Assembly (NCBI GenBank): GCA_035551995.1
Contig: DASZME010000086.1
Location: 1 to 64,000, forward strand
DNA from: RYN-428 sp035551995
GTDB taxonomy: Bacteria > Planctomycetota > Phycisphaerae > Tepidisphaerales > Tepidisphaeraceae
Reading direction: 5' to 3'
DNA length: 64,000 bases
Shown here: piece after piece, positions 42,603 through 51,857 of the stretch
Numbering within the stretch: the stretch's first letter is position 1
Layout: the number at the start of each line of letters is the position of its first letter
Made by a program: the position numbers and the translations under genes
Notes under the pieces: model-generated
Seen by the model: only the letters and a program-made list of their open reading frames with translations
Databases searched by the model: none
Told to the model about the DNA's origin: nothing

Positions 42603-43409
42603 ATGGCTATTACCGCTCTCTATGCCGCCGCCAGCGGGCTCAAGGCATTATCGACCCGGATCGACGTGATCGCCAACAACCTGGCGAACGCGGAGACCAC
42701 GGCGTTCAAGGGACAGCGCTGTAATTTCGAGGATCTTTACTACCAGGAAATGCGACAGCCGGGCACGACCGACTCGGCCAATTCCATCAGCCCCTCGGGA
42801 ATCTTCGTGGGGCTGGGCGCCCGGCTCTCCAACACCGAACTCGATCTTACCCAGGGAAGCATGGAAGCCACCGGCAACCCCCTGGACCTGGCGATTCAGG
42901 GCAACGGTTTTTTCGCGGTGAAAATTCTCGATTCGCTCGGCAGCACCGGATATAGCCGGGCCGGCAACTTTATCGTGAATAGCACCGGCCAACTCGTGCT
43001 GGGATTGGGCGACGGCTACACCCTCGTTCCCCCCATTACGATTCCAACCAACGCCACCAACGTGAGCATCGGCACCGACGGCACCGTGCAATACATCAAG
43101 TCGGGCGCCACGGTCAAATCCACCGCGGGCCAGATTAAACTCGCGATGTTTCCCAATCCGCAAGGTTTGAACCTGCTCGGCGGAAGTCTCTACGCCGCGA
43201 CCGAGGCTTCGGGATTAGCCACCATCGCCGCCCCCGGAATCGACGGCACGGGAATTCTTCTTTCCGGCAATCTCGAATCGAGCAACGTCGATCCGGTCAA
43301 GGAACTTGTCACGCTCATCAAGACCCAGCGCTCTTTCGACCTCAACAGCCAATCCATCCAGGCGGCCGATCAAGCGCTTCAAGTCATCGGAAACCTGAGA
43401 AAGGGGTAA
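42603..43409 (+). CDS. flgG: Flagellar distal rod protein FlgG
   Basis: A 268-residue distal rod subunit. It has 'ALYAAASGLKALSTRIDVIA', 'ANNLANAETTAFKGQRCNFE', the FlgG-typical 'MRQPG' segment near 50, 'GNPLDLAIQGNGFF' and the C-terminal 'SNVDPVKELVTLIKTQRSFD'. The distal rod crosses the peptidoglycan and is the shaft around which the P and L rings form. Next to flgF, 87 bp downstream. Confidence 0.94.
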   Translation: MAITALYAAASGLKALSTRIDVIANNLANAETTAFKGQRCNFEDLYYQEMRQPGTTDSANSISPSGIFVGLGARLSNTELDLTQGSMEATGNPLDLAIQGNGFFAVKILDSLGSTGYSRAGNFIVNSTGQLVLGLGDGYTLVPPITIPTNATNVSIGTDGTVQYIKSGATVKSTAGQIKLAMFPNPQGLNLLGGSLYAATEASGLATIAAPGIDGTGILLSGNLESSNVDPVKELVTLIKTQRSFDLNSQSIQAADQALQVIGNLRKG

Positions 43410-43427
43410 CGACATGGAGGTCAACTC

Positions 43428-44678
43428 ATGACTGGCAGACCCATTGGCACTCGGAAAAAAGCGAACATCCTTATCGCGCTCACGCTGCTTGCATGGGCGA
43501 CGCAAACGCTGCTGCGGCAATGGGCGCACGGCGCCGAGCCCGGCCTCGCCGACCAATTCGTTCCCCGCTCCGCGCAGGTGACCGGCGGCGCGACCCTCGA
43601 ACTGAAAGCCGAGGCCGCCGTCGCCGGCGAGGACGTGCGGCTTCGGCAGGTCTGCCGATGGTCCGACGCCGACGCCAACGCCATGGCGCCGCTGAGTGAT
43701 TTGACGATCGCCCACCTAAAAGGGACGGCGCCGTTTCAGTCGGTCTCGCTGGATGAGATCCGCCAGACGTTGCGCGACGCCGGCGTAAATCTGGGCGTGA
43801 TCCGTTTTGCCGGCGCGACGGGATGCATCGTGTCGCGCACGGACTTGAAACAAGACGCCGGGTCCACGATGCTGCAATGGATCGACGCCCGCGAAGGCAA
43901 AGCCCCGGCGACGTCGCCGCTGCAAACCCCGGTCAATGCCATGACGGCAGGCGCCGCCCTGGCGATTAAGCCGCTGAGCGGCGAGCCGGTGAGATCCGTC
44001 GAAACCCAAACGGGCATTCGCTCCCTCCGCGACTTGATCATCGCCGACGCCGCGGTTCGGCTCAACATCCCCATCGACCAGCTTCAGATCACCTTCAACC
44101 CCGCCGACGATAAAATCCTGAACCTTTCCGAACCCCAGTTCAAATTCAACCTGACGGCCCGCCGGGTGTACGGGCTTGGCGACGTGGCGTGGGATGTCCT
44201 TGTCGTGACCGACGCGATGAACAAAAAAATTCCGATCGGCGCGACCGCTCGAGCCTGGCAGAAGCAAGTCATCCTCGCGCGCCCGGTGGCGTATAAGGCG
44301 ATCGTTCAGAGTGACGACCTGGTCGAAAAACGGATATTGACCGACCATCTGCCGGACGCCACCTTGCTCACGATGGCGCAGTGCGTCGGGCAGGAAGCGA
44401 GTCGCGATCTTAAGCCCGGCACGGTGATGGTGGCCACGATGGTGGACGCGGTTGACCTGGCCAAGCCCGGCCAGTTCATCACCGTGACGCTTAATTCCGG
44501 CGGAATTCGCATCACGACGGTCGGCCGGGCGATGGAGAGCGGAACGTACGGGCAATCGGTGAAGGTGAAGAATGAAGCGACCCGCGAAATCTACCAGGTG
44601 ATTCTCACCGGCGCCCAGGAGGGAACCATCAGTCCACCGTCACTGGAGAAAAAAGTCGCGGGAAGAAAAGGCGGATGA
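43428..44678 (+). CDS. flgA: Flagellar P-ring assembly chaperone FlgA
   Basis: A 416-residue exported protein. GGAGG at 43416-43420 is 7 nt before the ATG. A signal-like hydrophobic start (about 10-30) is followed by about 240 residues of less conserved sequence and a C-terminal SAF domain (about 280-400): 'ILARPVAYKAIVQSDDLVEK', 'GQEASRDLKPGTVMVATMV', 'GTYGQSVKVKNEATREIYQV'. FlgA is about 220 residues in enterobacteria, so this is nearly twice as long. It helps FlgI assemble in the periplasm. Confidence 0.88.
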   Translation: MTGRPIGTRKKANILIALTLLAWATQTLLRQWAHGAEPGLADQFVPRSAQVTGGATLELKAEAAVAGEDVRLRQVCRWSDADANAMAPLSDLTIAHLKGTAPFQSVSLDEIRQTLRDAGVNLGVIRFAGATGCIVSRTDLKQDAGSTMLQWIDAREGKAPATSPLQTPVNAMTAGAALAIKPLSGEPVRSVETQTGIRSLRDLIIADAAVRLNIPIDQLQITFNPADDKILNLSEPQFKFNLTARRVYGLGDVAWDVLVVTDAMNKKIPIGATARAWQKQVILARPVAYKAIVQSDDLVEKRILTDHLPDATLLTMAQCVGQEASRDLKPGTVMVATMVDAVDLAKPGQFITVTLNSGGIRITTVGRAMESGTYGQSVKVKNEATREIYQVILTGAQEGTISPPSLEKKVAGRKGG

Positions 44679-44780
44679 CGCGGCCGACGCAACACGCGCC
44701 GCCTCAACTAGCGACGATCAAAATGTCGTTCGGATCGCATACGTTCATAGCGAGAGCCTTCTATTGTTCGTGAAGCGACG

Positions 44781-44830
44781 TGGCGTCGCGAAAAACGCCA
44801 CGCAAGCGGGGCCGCTAAACGCAGTAATGC
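44781..44830 (+). repeat. Dispersed palindromic repeat, copy 5
   Basis: TGGCGTCGCGAAAAACGCCA then CGCAAGCGGGGCCGCTAAAC and GCAGTAATGC. It lies in the flgA-flgH gap and could affect read-through or stability of the flagellar transcript. Confidence 0.65.
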
Positions 44831-44917
44831 GCGAGCAACCTGACAACTGCTCTAGCTCGGAAGCCCGTGAATTGGAAACGACGTCTCCGTTGCGTCGTCG
44901 AACCTCGGTCTACAAAA

Positions 44918-45751
44918 ATGGATCATATGAAACAATCGAATCGACTTATTTATTGCGCCGCATTGGCCGCGGCGCTTTGCGCCCGACATCAATCGGCACG
45001 CGCGCAGGCGGCGCCGGCCGAAAGGCCGACGCAGGCTTCGGCCGCCGGGGATCGAGTGGCGCCGCCCAACCCGGATTCGGCCGCGAAGATGATGAACGTC
45101 AACCTTGCCGCTCGCACCGCCCAGATGATCGGGCGCACCGGCGGGTCGCTCATGAAAGCATCCCTGGCCGTCCAAACCGATCCCGCAAAGGCCAAACTGG
45201 TACAACTCGGATATTTTGCCGTCCCGGAAAAGGAACCGAAAATTCTCAAGAAGCACGATCTCGTCCAGGTCATCATCAGGGAAGAAAGCGCCGCCACCTC
45301 AAAAGCCCAGAACGATCTACAGAAGAACGTCGAATTACAGGCTCAAGTCGCGCAGATGTTCAAACTTAAACTGGGGAGCGGGTCGCTCTACGGCTTACCG
45401 ACGCCAACCAATCCGGCGGGGCTCGACGTGACCGGCGCGCGCACCTTCCACGGGCAGGGGGAAATGGATCGAAGCGATACCCTCAACGCTCGAATCACCG
45501 CCGAGATTCTCGACGTCAAGCCCAACGGCGTTCTGGTGCTCCAAGCTCGAAAGCGGATCAAGACCGACGACGAAGACCAGTTGTTCATCCTGACCGGCTC
45601 CTGCCGGGCCGAAGATATCGGCAGCGATAACACGCTCTTAAGCACTCAGCTATACGACCTGACCATCCAGAAAAACAGCAAGGGCGACGTTCGCCAATCG
45701 ACCGAGCGAGGGTATTTGCCGAAATTATTGGACTTCGTGAACCCGTTCTGA
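44918..45751 (+). CDS. flgH: Flagellar L-ring protein FlgH
   Basis: Start set at ATG 44918 (ATG 44927 is also possible), giving about 277 residues with a signal peptide. Family motifs are 'HDLVQVIIREESAATSKAQN', 'TFHGQGEMDRSDTLNARITA', 'LVLQARKRIKTDDEDQLFIL' and 'GYLPKLLDFVNPF' at the very C-terminus. FlgH builds the outer-membrane ring. E. coli FlgH is a lipoprotein, but here I see no good lipobox: the cysteines in the signal region lack small residues at -1. Its presence with FlgI implies a Gram-negative envelope. Confidence 0.88.
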   Translation: MDHMKQSNRLIYCAALAAALCARHQSARAQAAPAERPTQASAAGDRVAPPNPDSAAKMMNVNLAARTAQMIGRTGGSLMKASLAVQTDPAKAKLVQLGYFAVPEKEPKILKKHDLVQVIIREESAATSKAQNDLQKNVELQAQVAQMFKLKLGSGSLYGLPTPTNPAGLDVTGARTFHGQGEMDRSDTLNARITAEILDVKPNGVLVLQARKRIKTDDEDQLFILTGSCRAEDIGSDNTLLSTQLYDLTIQKNSKGDVRQSTERGYLPKLLDFVNPF

Positions 45752-45817
45752 CCGATACGGGAAAAGCGAGATCCTGTTGGCGATGCGAGAACCGGGTCTT
45801 GTGCGCTCCGATAACGA

Positions 45818-46882
45818 ATGAAAAAGCTACTGACCATTTTCGCCCTGGCTACCCTGACGCTGTGCGTGCGGGTGCAGGCGGTCAAGATCGCCGACGTTAC
45901 CCGACTGAGCGGACAGCGCACCAACGTTCTGACCGGCCTGGGATTGGTTTACGGCCTGAAAGGGACCGGCGACGGCGGAGACTACCTTCCGGCCATCCGC
46001 GCCCTTTCGTCGATGCTCGGCAAATTCAACGATGCCGCCACCGTGCAGGAATTGTCCAAGTCGCAAAACGTGGCGATCGTTAATCTCGCGGCCATCATCC
46101 CCAGCGCCGGCGCCCGCAGCGGCGACCATATCGACGTGCGGGTGATGAGCATCGGATCGGCCGCGACGCTTAAAGGAGGACGACTGTTCATCTGCCCGAT
46201 GCAAGGGCCGGTCCCCATGCCTGGCGCCGACCCGTTCGCGCTGGCCGACGGGCCGATCGATCTGGAAGATCCCAGTTCGCCCAACGTCGGAATCGTGCAC
46301 GGCGGGGCGGTGATGGAAGAAGATTTCCGAATGACCTACGTCGAAAACGGGCATTTCAGCCTGATTCTCGAAGCCCCCAATGCCAACTCGACCACCGCCA
46401 ATCTGATCGCCAAGACGATCAACGGCGCCGAAAGCGTCAATGGAGAAGACGTCGCTGCCGCGGTGGACGCCAAGGAGGTGCTCGTGGTGATCCCGCCGGC
46501 CGAGCGCGATCATCCCGACAGTTTCATCAGCCGGGTGCAGCAGTTGCCGGTCATCATGCTGGCCAGCGAGGCCCGCGTAACGATTAACCGCCGTGGCGGA
46601 AGCCTGATCGTGACGGGGGACGTCGAAATCGGACCGGCGGTGATTAATCAGCAGGGGATGACCATCATCACGACCTCCCCTCCGCCGCCTCCCGGAACGC
46701 CCATCGTGACAAGACGCGACAGCGTCGCGCTAGACACCGCCAACCAGGGTGGAGCGCGGCTTCAGGATCTGATGGCCGCCATGGACCAGCTGCGCGTGCC
46801 GGTGGATGACAAGATATCTATATTAGAACAATTGTATCGAAGCGGGAAACTGCCGGCCAAATTGGTCTACGAGTCGAATTAG
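45818..46882 (+). CDS. flgI: Flagellar P-ring protein FlgI
   Basis: A 354-residue periplasmic protein. A signal peptide ('KKLLTIFALATLTLCVRVQA') precedes the family start 'VKIADVTRLSGQRTNVLTGL'. Also conserved are 'IDVRVMSIGSAATLKGGRLF', 'VINQQGMTIITT' and the C-terminal 'LQDLMAAMDQLRVPVDDKIS'. It forms the ring in the peptidoglycan layer that supports the rod. It lies 66 bp after flgH and 33 bp before the flgJ-like gene. Confidence 0.94.
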   Translation: MKKLLTIFALATLTLCVRVQAVKIADVTRLSGQRTNVLTGLGLVYGLKGTGDGGDYLPAIRALSSMLGKFNDAATVQELSKSQNVAIVNLAAIIPSAGARSGDHIDVRVMSIGSAATLKGGRLFICPMQGPVPMPGADPFALADGPIDLEDPSSPNVGIVHGGAVMEEDFRMTYVENGHFSLILEAPNANSTTANLIAKTINGAESVNGEDVAAAVDAKEVLVVIPPAERDHPDSFISRVQQLPVIMLASEARVTINRRGGSLIVTGDVEIGPAVINQQGMTIITTSPPPPPGTPIVTRRDSVALDTANQGGARLQDLMAAMDQLRVPVDDKISILEQLYRSGKLPAKLVYESN

Positions 46883-46915
46883 CTTTTTTTCCCATACCCT
46901 CGATAAAGGATTATC

Positions 46916-47347
46916 ATGGCCGCCATTCCCCATATTTCGGCGAAAAACCATCACGGCAGCCTCTTTCATCACGGCGCCGCCGCTTCTCAACACGAGAAGC
47001 TGGTGAAGCAATCGCAGAAGCTTGTCTCTCAAACGTTCTTCGGCACGATTCTAAAACAAATTCACAACAGCCCCTTCAAGAGCGAGCTCCTCGACGGCGG
47101 CCATGGAAGCCAGGGCTTTACGACGATGCTCGATCAACATCTGGCTGATCGAATGGCCGGGCACACGGGCATGTCGCTGGTGAATTCGATGGTCAGAAAG
47201 ATCGAGAAGGGCGCCGCGAAAAACCACCGGCAATCCCCGGAGAAAAAGCCATCCTTACAGCGGCGCTTTCAGCAAAGCGGCTACCTGAAACCGGCCGGCG
47301 CCAACCGCGGAGGGAGACAAAATGTCCCGACAAGTCTCCGAGCTTGA
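46916..47347 (+). CDS. flgJ: Rod-binding protein, FlgJ N-terminal domain only
   Basis: A 143-residue protein with AAGGA before its ATG. Residues about 30-100 form the rod-binding domain of FlgJ: 'KLVSQTFFGTILKQIHNSPF' and 'GFTTMLDQHLADRMAGHTGM'. The peptidoglycan-hydrolase domain found in enterobacterial FlgJ is absent, as in many other phyla, so another lytic enzyme must open the wall. The tail is basic. Position after flgI is canonical. Confidence 0.78.
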   Translation: MAAIPHISAKNHHGSLFHHGAAASQHEKLVKQSQKLVSQTFFGTILKQIHNSPFKSELLDGGHGSQGFTTMLDQHLADRMAGHTGMSLVNSMVRKIEKGAAKNHRQSPEKKPSLQRRFQQSGYLKPAGANRGGRQNVPTSLRA

Positions 47348-47813
47348 GACGATTCTTCAGCAGCTGATCGCGGAACATCGCAAGCTGCTGGTCTTTCTCC
47401 AGACGCAGCAGGTATCGATGAAACTGTGCGACCTGAAAAAAATGGACGATACGGCAATCGGGGCCGAAGCCTGCCGACTCCGAATCGTCTCCGCCGACCA
47501 GCGCCGTCGGCTGATATGCGGCCAGATCGCCGCCCAGATGAAGTTTCAAGGCGCGTTGACGATCGCCCACATCGCGGCGGCTTTCCCGGCGCGGGCCGAG
47601 ACGCTGATGAAGCTGCGGGCGGAATTAAAATCCGTGGCCGAGCAGGTGAAAACGAAATCCTACATCGCCGGCCGGGTAGCCGGCGCCGTGCTGGGACATC
47701 TCAACACGGTGGTCAGGCTTGTTTCCGGCGCCGTGGGCAAGGCGGGCGTTTATACCAAACGCGGCGTGCCTCGCATGACCAACCGAATCGGCGTGATGGA
47801 AGCCGTCGGATGA
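47322..47813 (+). CDS. FlgN-like flagellar chaperone
   Basis: A 163-residue all-helical protein. GGAGGGAGA just before the ATG gives a strong start, 26 bp inside the flgJ-like frame. The first 140 residues have FlgN-type pattern: 'ELETILQQLIAEHRKLLVFL', a long helix and 'VFLQTQQVSMKLCDLKKMD'-like spacing. FlgN keeps FlgK and FlgL unfolded for export; those two genes follow directly, which supports the call. Confidence 0.7.
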   Translation: MSRQVSELETILQQLIAEHRKLLVFLQTQQVSMKLCDLKKMDDTAIGAEACRLRIVSADQRRRLICGQIAAQMKFQGALTIAHIAAAFPARAETLMKLRAELKSVAEQVKTKSYIAGRVAGAVLGHLNTVVRLVSGAVGKAGVYTKRGVPRMTNRIGVMEAVG

Positions 47814-47876
47814 CGCTCGCCCGGCGCCAGAACCTACTACCGAATACCTGATTCTTAGTCTCCAGTATCGAGCCCC

Positions 47877-49577
47877 ATGTCCCTTTTTGGCGCACTCAAC
47901 ATCGGCGGGTCGGCCCTCTCCGCTCAGCAGGCGGCGCTGCAGGTAACGGGCAACAACATCGCCAACTCGGGCAACGCGAATTATACACGCGAAGTCGCCG
48001 ACCTGACTCCCGCGCCGTCTCAACAAATCCAGCCAGGAATATTCCAGGGAACCGGCGTTACCCTGGTAGACATTCAACGACAGGTGGACGAGTCTCTGAA
48101 TTCGCGCCTGCGCGGAAGCGACAGCGATAGCCAGGCCGCCACCACGACACAGACGTGGATGTCGCAGGTCGAGTCAAGCTTTAACGCCCTGGGAACGAAC
48201 AACATCTCGACCCAGATGAGCACGTTCTTCAGCGGCTGGTCTAGCCTCGCCAATACGCCACAAGACCCTGGACTTCGGCAGGTAGTCCTATCCGACGGCT
48301 CAAGCGTCGCCGAATCGCTGACGAACGAGCAGACACAATTGACCAATATACAGAGCAGCGTTCAGCAACAGATCGGATCCGACGCCCAGGCAGCCGATGG
48401 ATATGCCCAGCAGATCGCGGACCTGAACCGCCAGATCGTAGTCTCTTCAAATGGAACGGCCGGCGCCGACAACTCTTTGATGGATCAGCGCGATACTATT
48501 CTAACCAAACTATCGGGCCTGATGAATATTCAAACGGTCCAGCAGAACGACGGCGCCGTGAACGTCTACGTAGGCTCGGAGCCTCTGGTCGATAATACAG
48601 TGTCGAATGGCGTGAAGGTCGAACAGCAAACCGTGAATGGCGAACCTGTGTCTACCGTCGTCTTCAAGGCAAATGGAGGCCCGCTGCCTTTGTCCTCGGG
48701 CGAACTCGGGGCGTTGCAAACGACACAGACGCAAGTGAGCAATGTAGCAGGCCAGGTCAATGCTTTGGCTCACAACCTGATCGCCGCTGTCAATCAAATT
48801 CACGCCAGCGGACAAGGGACGGCGGGGTTCACGAGCGTCACCGGGGCAGACGCCGTAAAAGACCCCACCGCCGCCTTGAACTCGACGGCGGCGGGGCTGA
48901 CATTCCCTCCGACAAACGGCAGTTTCGTTATCCATGTAACCAATACCGCCAGCGGCATCGGCGCCAGCACGCTCGTGCCGGTGAATTTGACGGGTTCGCC
49001 GACCGATACCACGCTCAATTCTCTCGCAGCCAGTCTAAACGCGATCAAAGGAGTGACGGCCTCGGTCGCCAACGGAAAACTTACGGTCGCGTCGAGCGAT
49101 CCGGGCAGCACGATCAGTTTCAGCCAGGACAGCAGCGGCGCGCTAGCCGGACTTGGCATCAACACGTTTTTCACGGGTTCGGACGCTTCGGATATCGCCG
49201 TCAACCAAACGGTGCAAAACGATCCCAGCCTGATTAACGCCGCCCAAAATGGAGACGCCGGCGATAACCAGACCGCCACGGCCATCGCCGCGCTCAATAC
49301 GCAATCGCTGGCTTCGTTGAATGGGGTGAGCCTTCAGGATTCGTATCAAGCGGTGGTTGACGGAGTTTCCGGCCAGGTGGCGACGGCGAATACCGACGCA
49401 CAGGCCGCACAAGCTGTCAAAGATACGTTGACCACACAGCAGCAGTCGCTTAGTGGCGTCAGTATCGACGAGGAATCGGTGAATATGCTGGTTCAGCAGC
49501 GGGCGTATCAAGGCGCTGCGATATTTATCACCACCGTTAATAACATGATGACCTCGTTGCTTGCGATGATTCCTTAG
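47877..49577 (+). CDS. flgK: Flagellar hook-associated protein 1, FlgK
   Basis: A 566-residue hook-filament junction protein. The N-terminus 'SLFGALNIGGSALSAQQAAL' with 'GNNIANSGNANYTRE' and the C-terminus 'VNMLVQQRAYQGAAIFITTV' with 'NNMMTSLLAMI' match FlgK. The middle is Thr/Ser/Asn-rich and variable. No strong ribosome binding site is visible before the ATG, so coupling to the upstream flgN-like gene (63 bp away) is possible. Confidence 0.92.
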   Translation: MSLFGALNIGGSALSAQQAALQVTGNNIANSGNANYTREVADLTPAPSQQIQPGIFQGTGVTLVDIQRQVDESLNSRLRGSDSDSQAATTTQTWMSQVESSFNALGTNNISTQMSTFFSGWSSLANTPQDPGLRQVVLSDGSSVAESLTNEQTQLTNIQSSVQQQIGSDAQAADGYAQQIADLNRQIVVSSNGTAGADNSLMDQRDTILTKLSGLMNIQTVQQNDGAVNVYVGSEPLVDNTVSNGVKVEQQTVNGEPVSTVVFKANGGPLPLSSGELGALQTTQTQVSNVAGQVNALAHNLIAAVNQIHASGQGTAGFTSVTGADAVKDPTAALNSTAAGLTFPPTNGSFVIHVTNTASGIGASTLVPVNLTGSPTDTTLNSLAASLNAIKGVTASVANGKLTVASSDPGSTISFSQDSSGALAGLGINTFFTGSDASDIAVNQTVQNDPSLINAAQNGDAGDNQTATAIAALNTQSLASLNGVSLQDSYQAVVDGVSGQVATANTDAQAAQAVKDTLTTQQQSLSGVSIDEESVNMLVQQRAYQGAAIFITTVNNMMTSLLAMIP

Positions 49578-49600
49578 TAGTGACCGTTCATTGATCAACC

Positions 49601-51526
49601 ATGACGATCTCGCCTCTCCAACTTGCCCGCATTCCCGACCTGCTGTCGTCGCAGACTACCACGTCGGCGCTCAATACCGTTCAAAAGCAACTGGCCGACG
49701 TCGAGGAGCAACTGTCGAGCGGGAATCAGTTCAGCCAGCCCAGCGAGAATCTGGTCAACGCGACCGTGACGCTTCAACTTCAGAGAACGGTTACTCAGAA
49801 GCAAACTTACCTCACGAATATTTCCAGCGCCCAGAGTCAGCTCGGCGAAGTGGACAACTCGCTGAGTAGCCTCACGAGTCTCGTCCAGCAGGCACAGACG
49901 ATCGCCTCTTCGGACGTCAACTCCGACGTGACCCCATCGCAGCGCCAGGCCGACGCGCAGGTGATCGATTCGATCTACAGCCAGGTTCTCAACGTCGGTA
50001 ACACGCAATATAACAGCCTCTATCTTTTCGGCGGCGACAAGAATACCAGTCCCCCCTTCGTAACCAACGGCGGCGGAATCCAGTTCAACGGCTCGACGAC
50101 GCTATTACAAAATTCCGTGGACGTGAACACCGACGTCCCTTTCATGGTCAGCAGCGCCGACGTATTTGGCGCGGCGTCGAGCCAGGTGCAGGGAACGGCG
50201 GATTTAACGCCGGACCTGACCCCGCAAACTCGATTGAGCGATCTTCGCGGCTCCTTGGGAAACGGCGTGCAACTCGGCGCCATCCAGATCGGTAACGGAA
50301 CGACGTCAAAGATCGTGGATCTCACGCATGCCGACGATGTCTCTGACGTGGTTAACGCGATCAACGCCGCGGGCATGGGGGGAATCACGGCGTCGATCGC
50401 CGGCGGGGGGATTTCGCTCGTCGGCGCCGCCGGCGACAATATCACGGTGAACGACGTCGCCGGCGATACCACCGCCGGCGATCTGGGAATTCTCAGAACC
50501 GCCGGGAACGGCGCCGGTGTGGCCCTGGTCGGGTCGAACACCGAGCCCAACGTCACGGTCTTCACGCCGTTGTCGTCGCTGAAAGGCGGGGCGGGAATTG
50601 ATCTCAGCGGATTGAAAATCACCAACGGCGCTCATTCGGCCAACGTGAGCTTCAGTGGAGACACGACGGTCGGAGACCTGCTGAACTCGATCAATTCCGC
50701 CGGCGTCGGCGTGACCGCGGAGCTCAATACCGCCGGCGACGGAATCAACATCGTCAACCCGATCCAGGGGACGCAGATGACGATCGCCGAAAACGGCGGT
50801 ACGTCGGCGGCCGATTTGGGCGTCAACAGCTTTTCGCCGCAGACATTGCTCAGCCAATTAAACGGCGGCCAGGGCGTGGGCCTGGCCAGCGGCGGTGCGC
50901 CCGATTTTCAAATTACCCGCAGCGATGGCACAAGTTTCAGCGTATCGGTCGCCGGCGCTTCGACCGTGCAGGACGTGATCGACAAGATTAACGCCGCGTC
51001 GGGGGGCGTCGGCGTGACCGCCGGTTTCTCGGCGACCACCAACGGAATTACCCTCGCCGACACCGCCGGCGGCGCCGGTACGCTTTCCATCGAGAGCTTA
51101 AACGCATCGACCGCCGCCACCGACCTGGGGCTTACGTCCAGTCCCGCCACCGGCGGCGTGATCACGGGGTCGGACGTCAATCCGATCGCTTCCAGCGGCG
51201 TCTTCACCGACCTGGCCAATCTTCGCGACGCGCTGAACAGCGGAGACCAGGCAAAAATAACCCTGGCCGCGCAAGGTTTGCAGAACGACTACAACAAGAT
51301 CGTGCAGGCCCGCGGCGCCGCCGGCGCGCAGGTTCAGGAATTGCAAAGCCGCCAGGACCAGATCACGACCGAAAATACCGCCACGCAGTCCCTGATGTCC
51401 CAGCTTTCGGATACGGATTTCACGGCGGCGATCACGCAGTTTCAAACGCTTCAGACGGCCCTTCAAGCCACGCTGGAAACCTCGGCGAGAACTTTGAACG
51501 AATCACTGCTGAATTTTCTCGGTTAA
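49601..51526 (+). CDS. flgL: Flagellar hook-associated protein 3, FlgL, with flagellin-IN repeats
   Basis: A 641-residue FlgL, about twice the enterobacterial length. The flagellin-like N-terminus ('LLSSQTTTSALNTVQKQLAD', 'QLSSGNQFSQPSENLVNA') and C-terminus ('TDFTAAITQFQTLQTALQAT', 'LETSARTLNESLLNFL') are intact. Between about 210 and 510 lie three tandem flagellin-IN-type repeats of roughly 85-100 residues ('GDLLNSINSAGVGVTAELNT', 'VQDVIDKINAASGGVGVTAG'). These would form extra surface domains on the junction ring. Confidence 0.9.
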   Translation: MTISPLQLARIPDLLSSQTTTSALNTVQKQLADVEEQLSSGNQFSQPSENLVNATVTLQLQRTVTQKQTYLTNISSAQSQLGEVDNSLSSLTSLVQQAQTIASSDVNSDVTPSQRQADAQVIDSIYSQVLNVGNTQYNSLYLFGGDKNTSPPFVTNGGGIQFNGSTTLLQNSVDVNTDVPFMVSSADVFGAASSQVQGTADLTPDLTPQTRLSDLRGSLGNGVQLGAIQIGNGTTSKIVDLTHADDVSDVVNAINAAGMGGITASIAGGGISLVGAAGDNITVNDVAGDTTAGDLGILRTAGNGAGVALVGSNTEPNVTVFTPLSSLKGGAGIDLSGLKITNGAHSANVSFSGDTTVGDLLNSINSAGVGVTAELNTAGDGINIVNPIQGTQMTIAENGGTSAADLGVNSFSPQTLLSQLNGGQGVGLASGGAPDFQITRSDGTSFSVSVAGASTVQDVIDKINAASGGVGVTAGFSATTNGITLADTAGGAGTLSIESLNASTAATDLGLTSSPATGGVITGSDVNPIASSGVFTDLANLRDALNSGDQAKITLAAQGLQNDYNKIVQARGAAGAQVQELQSRQDQITTENTATQSLMSQLSDTDFTAAITQFQTLQTALQATLETSARTLNESLLNFLG

Positions 51527-51857
51527 CGGAACGGACTTTGCTATGGAGATGATATCTATATCGCAAGGCTATTGAATACAGTTAAAACGACGGCACGCGC
51601 GGTAAATGATGCCGGTTGACGCAGAATCGGCGCGGAAAAGGGAAATGGTCATAAGCTTGGCGCCTTCCGCGCGGCGGGGCGAGCAAGAAAATAGAATCCG
51701 GAATCTCCGCGGAACGGGGATCGGACCATCGAGACAGATACACGGCCCGCGGCGGATGCCCCGGGCCCTCCCGGGACGAGGGTTCGGAACGGGAGACGCG
51801 GCAGGGAGCTGCCGCGCAGGCCGCGCTCATGGTGGGCGCGGCGGAAATGGAGTTCGC
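51527..51857. other. Leader region of fliW
   Basis: A 331-bp gap, in frame with fliW but without family sequence. It contains several GC-rich hairpins including the one at 51797-51816. Confidence 0.4.
51797..51816 (+). promoter_or_regulatory. Hairpin in fliW leader with GGGAGC loop
   Basis: A 7-bp perfect stem CGCGGCA/TGCCGCG closes a 6-nt loop GGGAGC. GGA in a hexaloop is the geometry CsrA recognises, although the ANGGA consensus is only partly met. It lies 42 nt before the fliW start. Confidence 0.3.
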
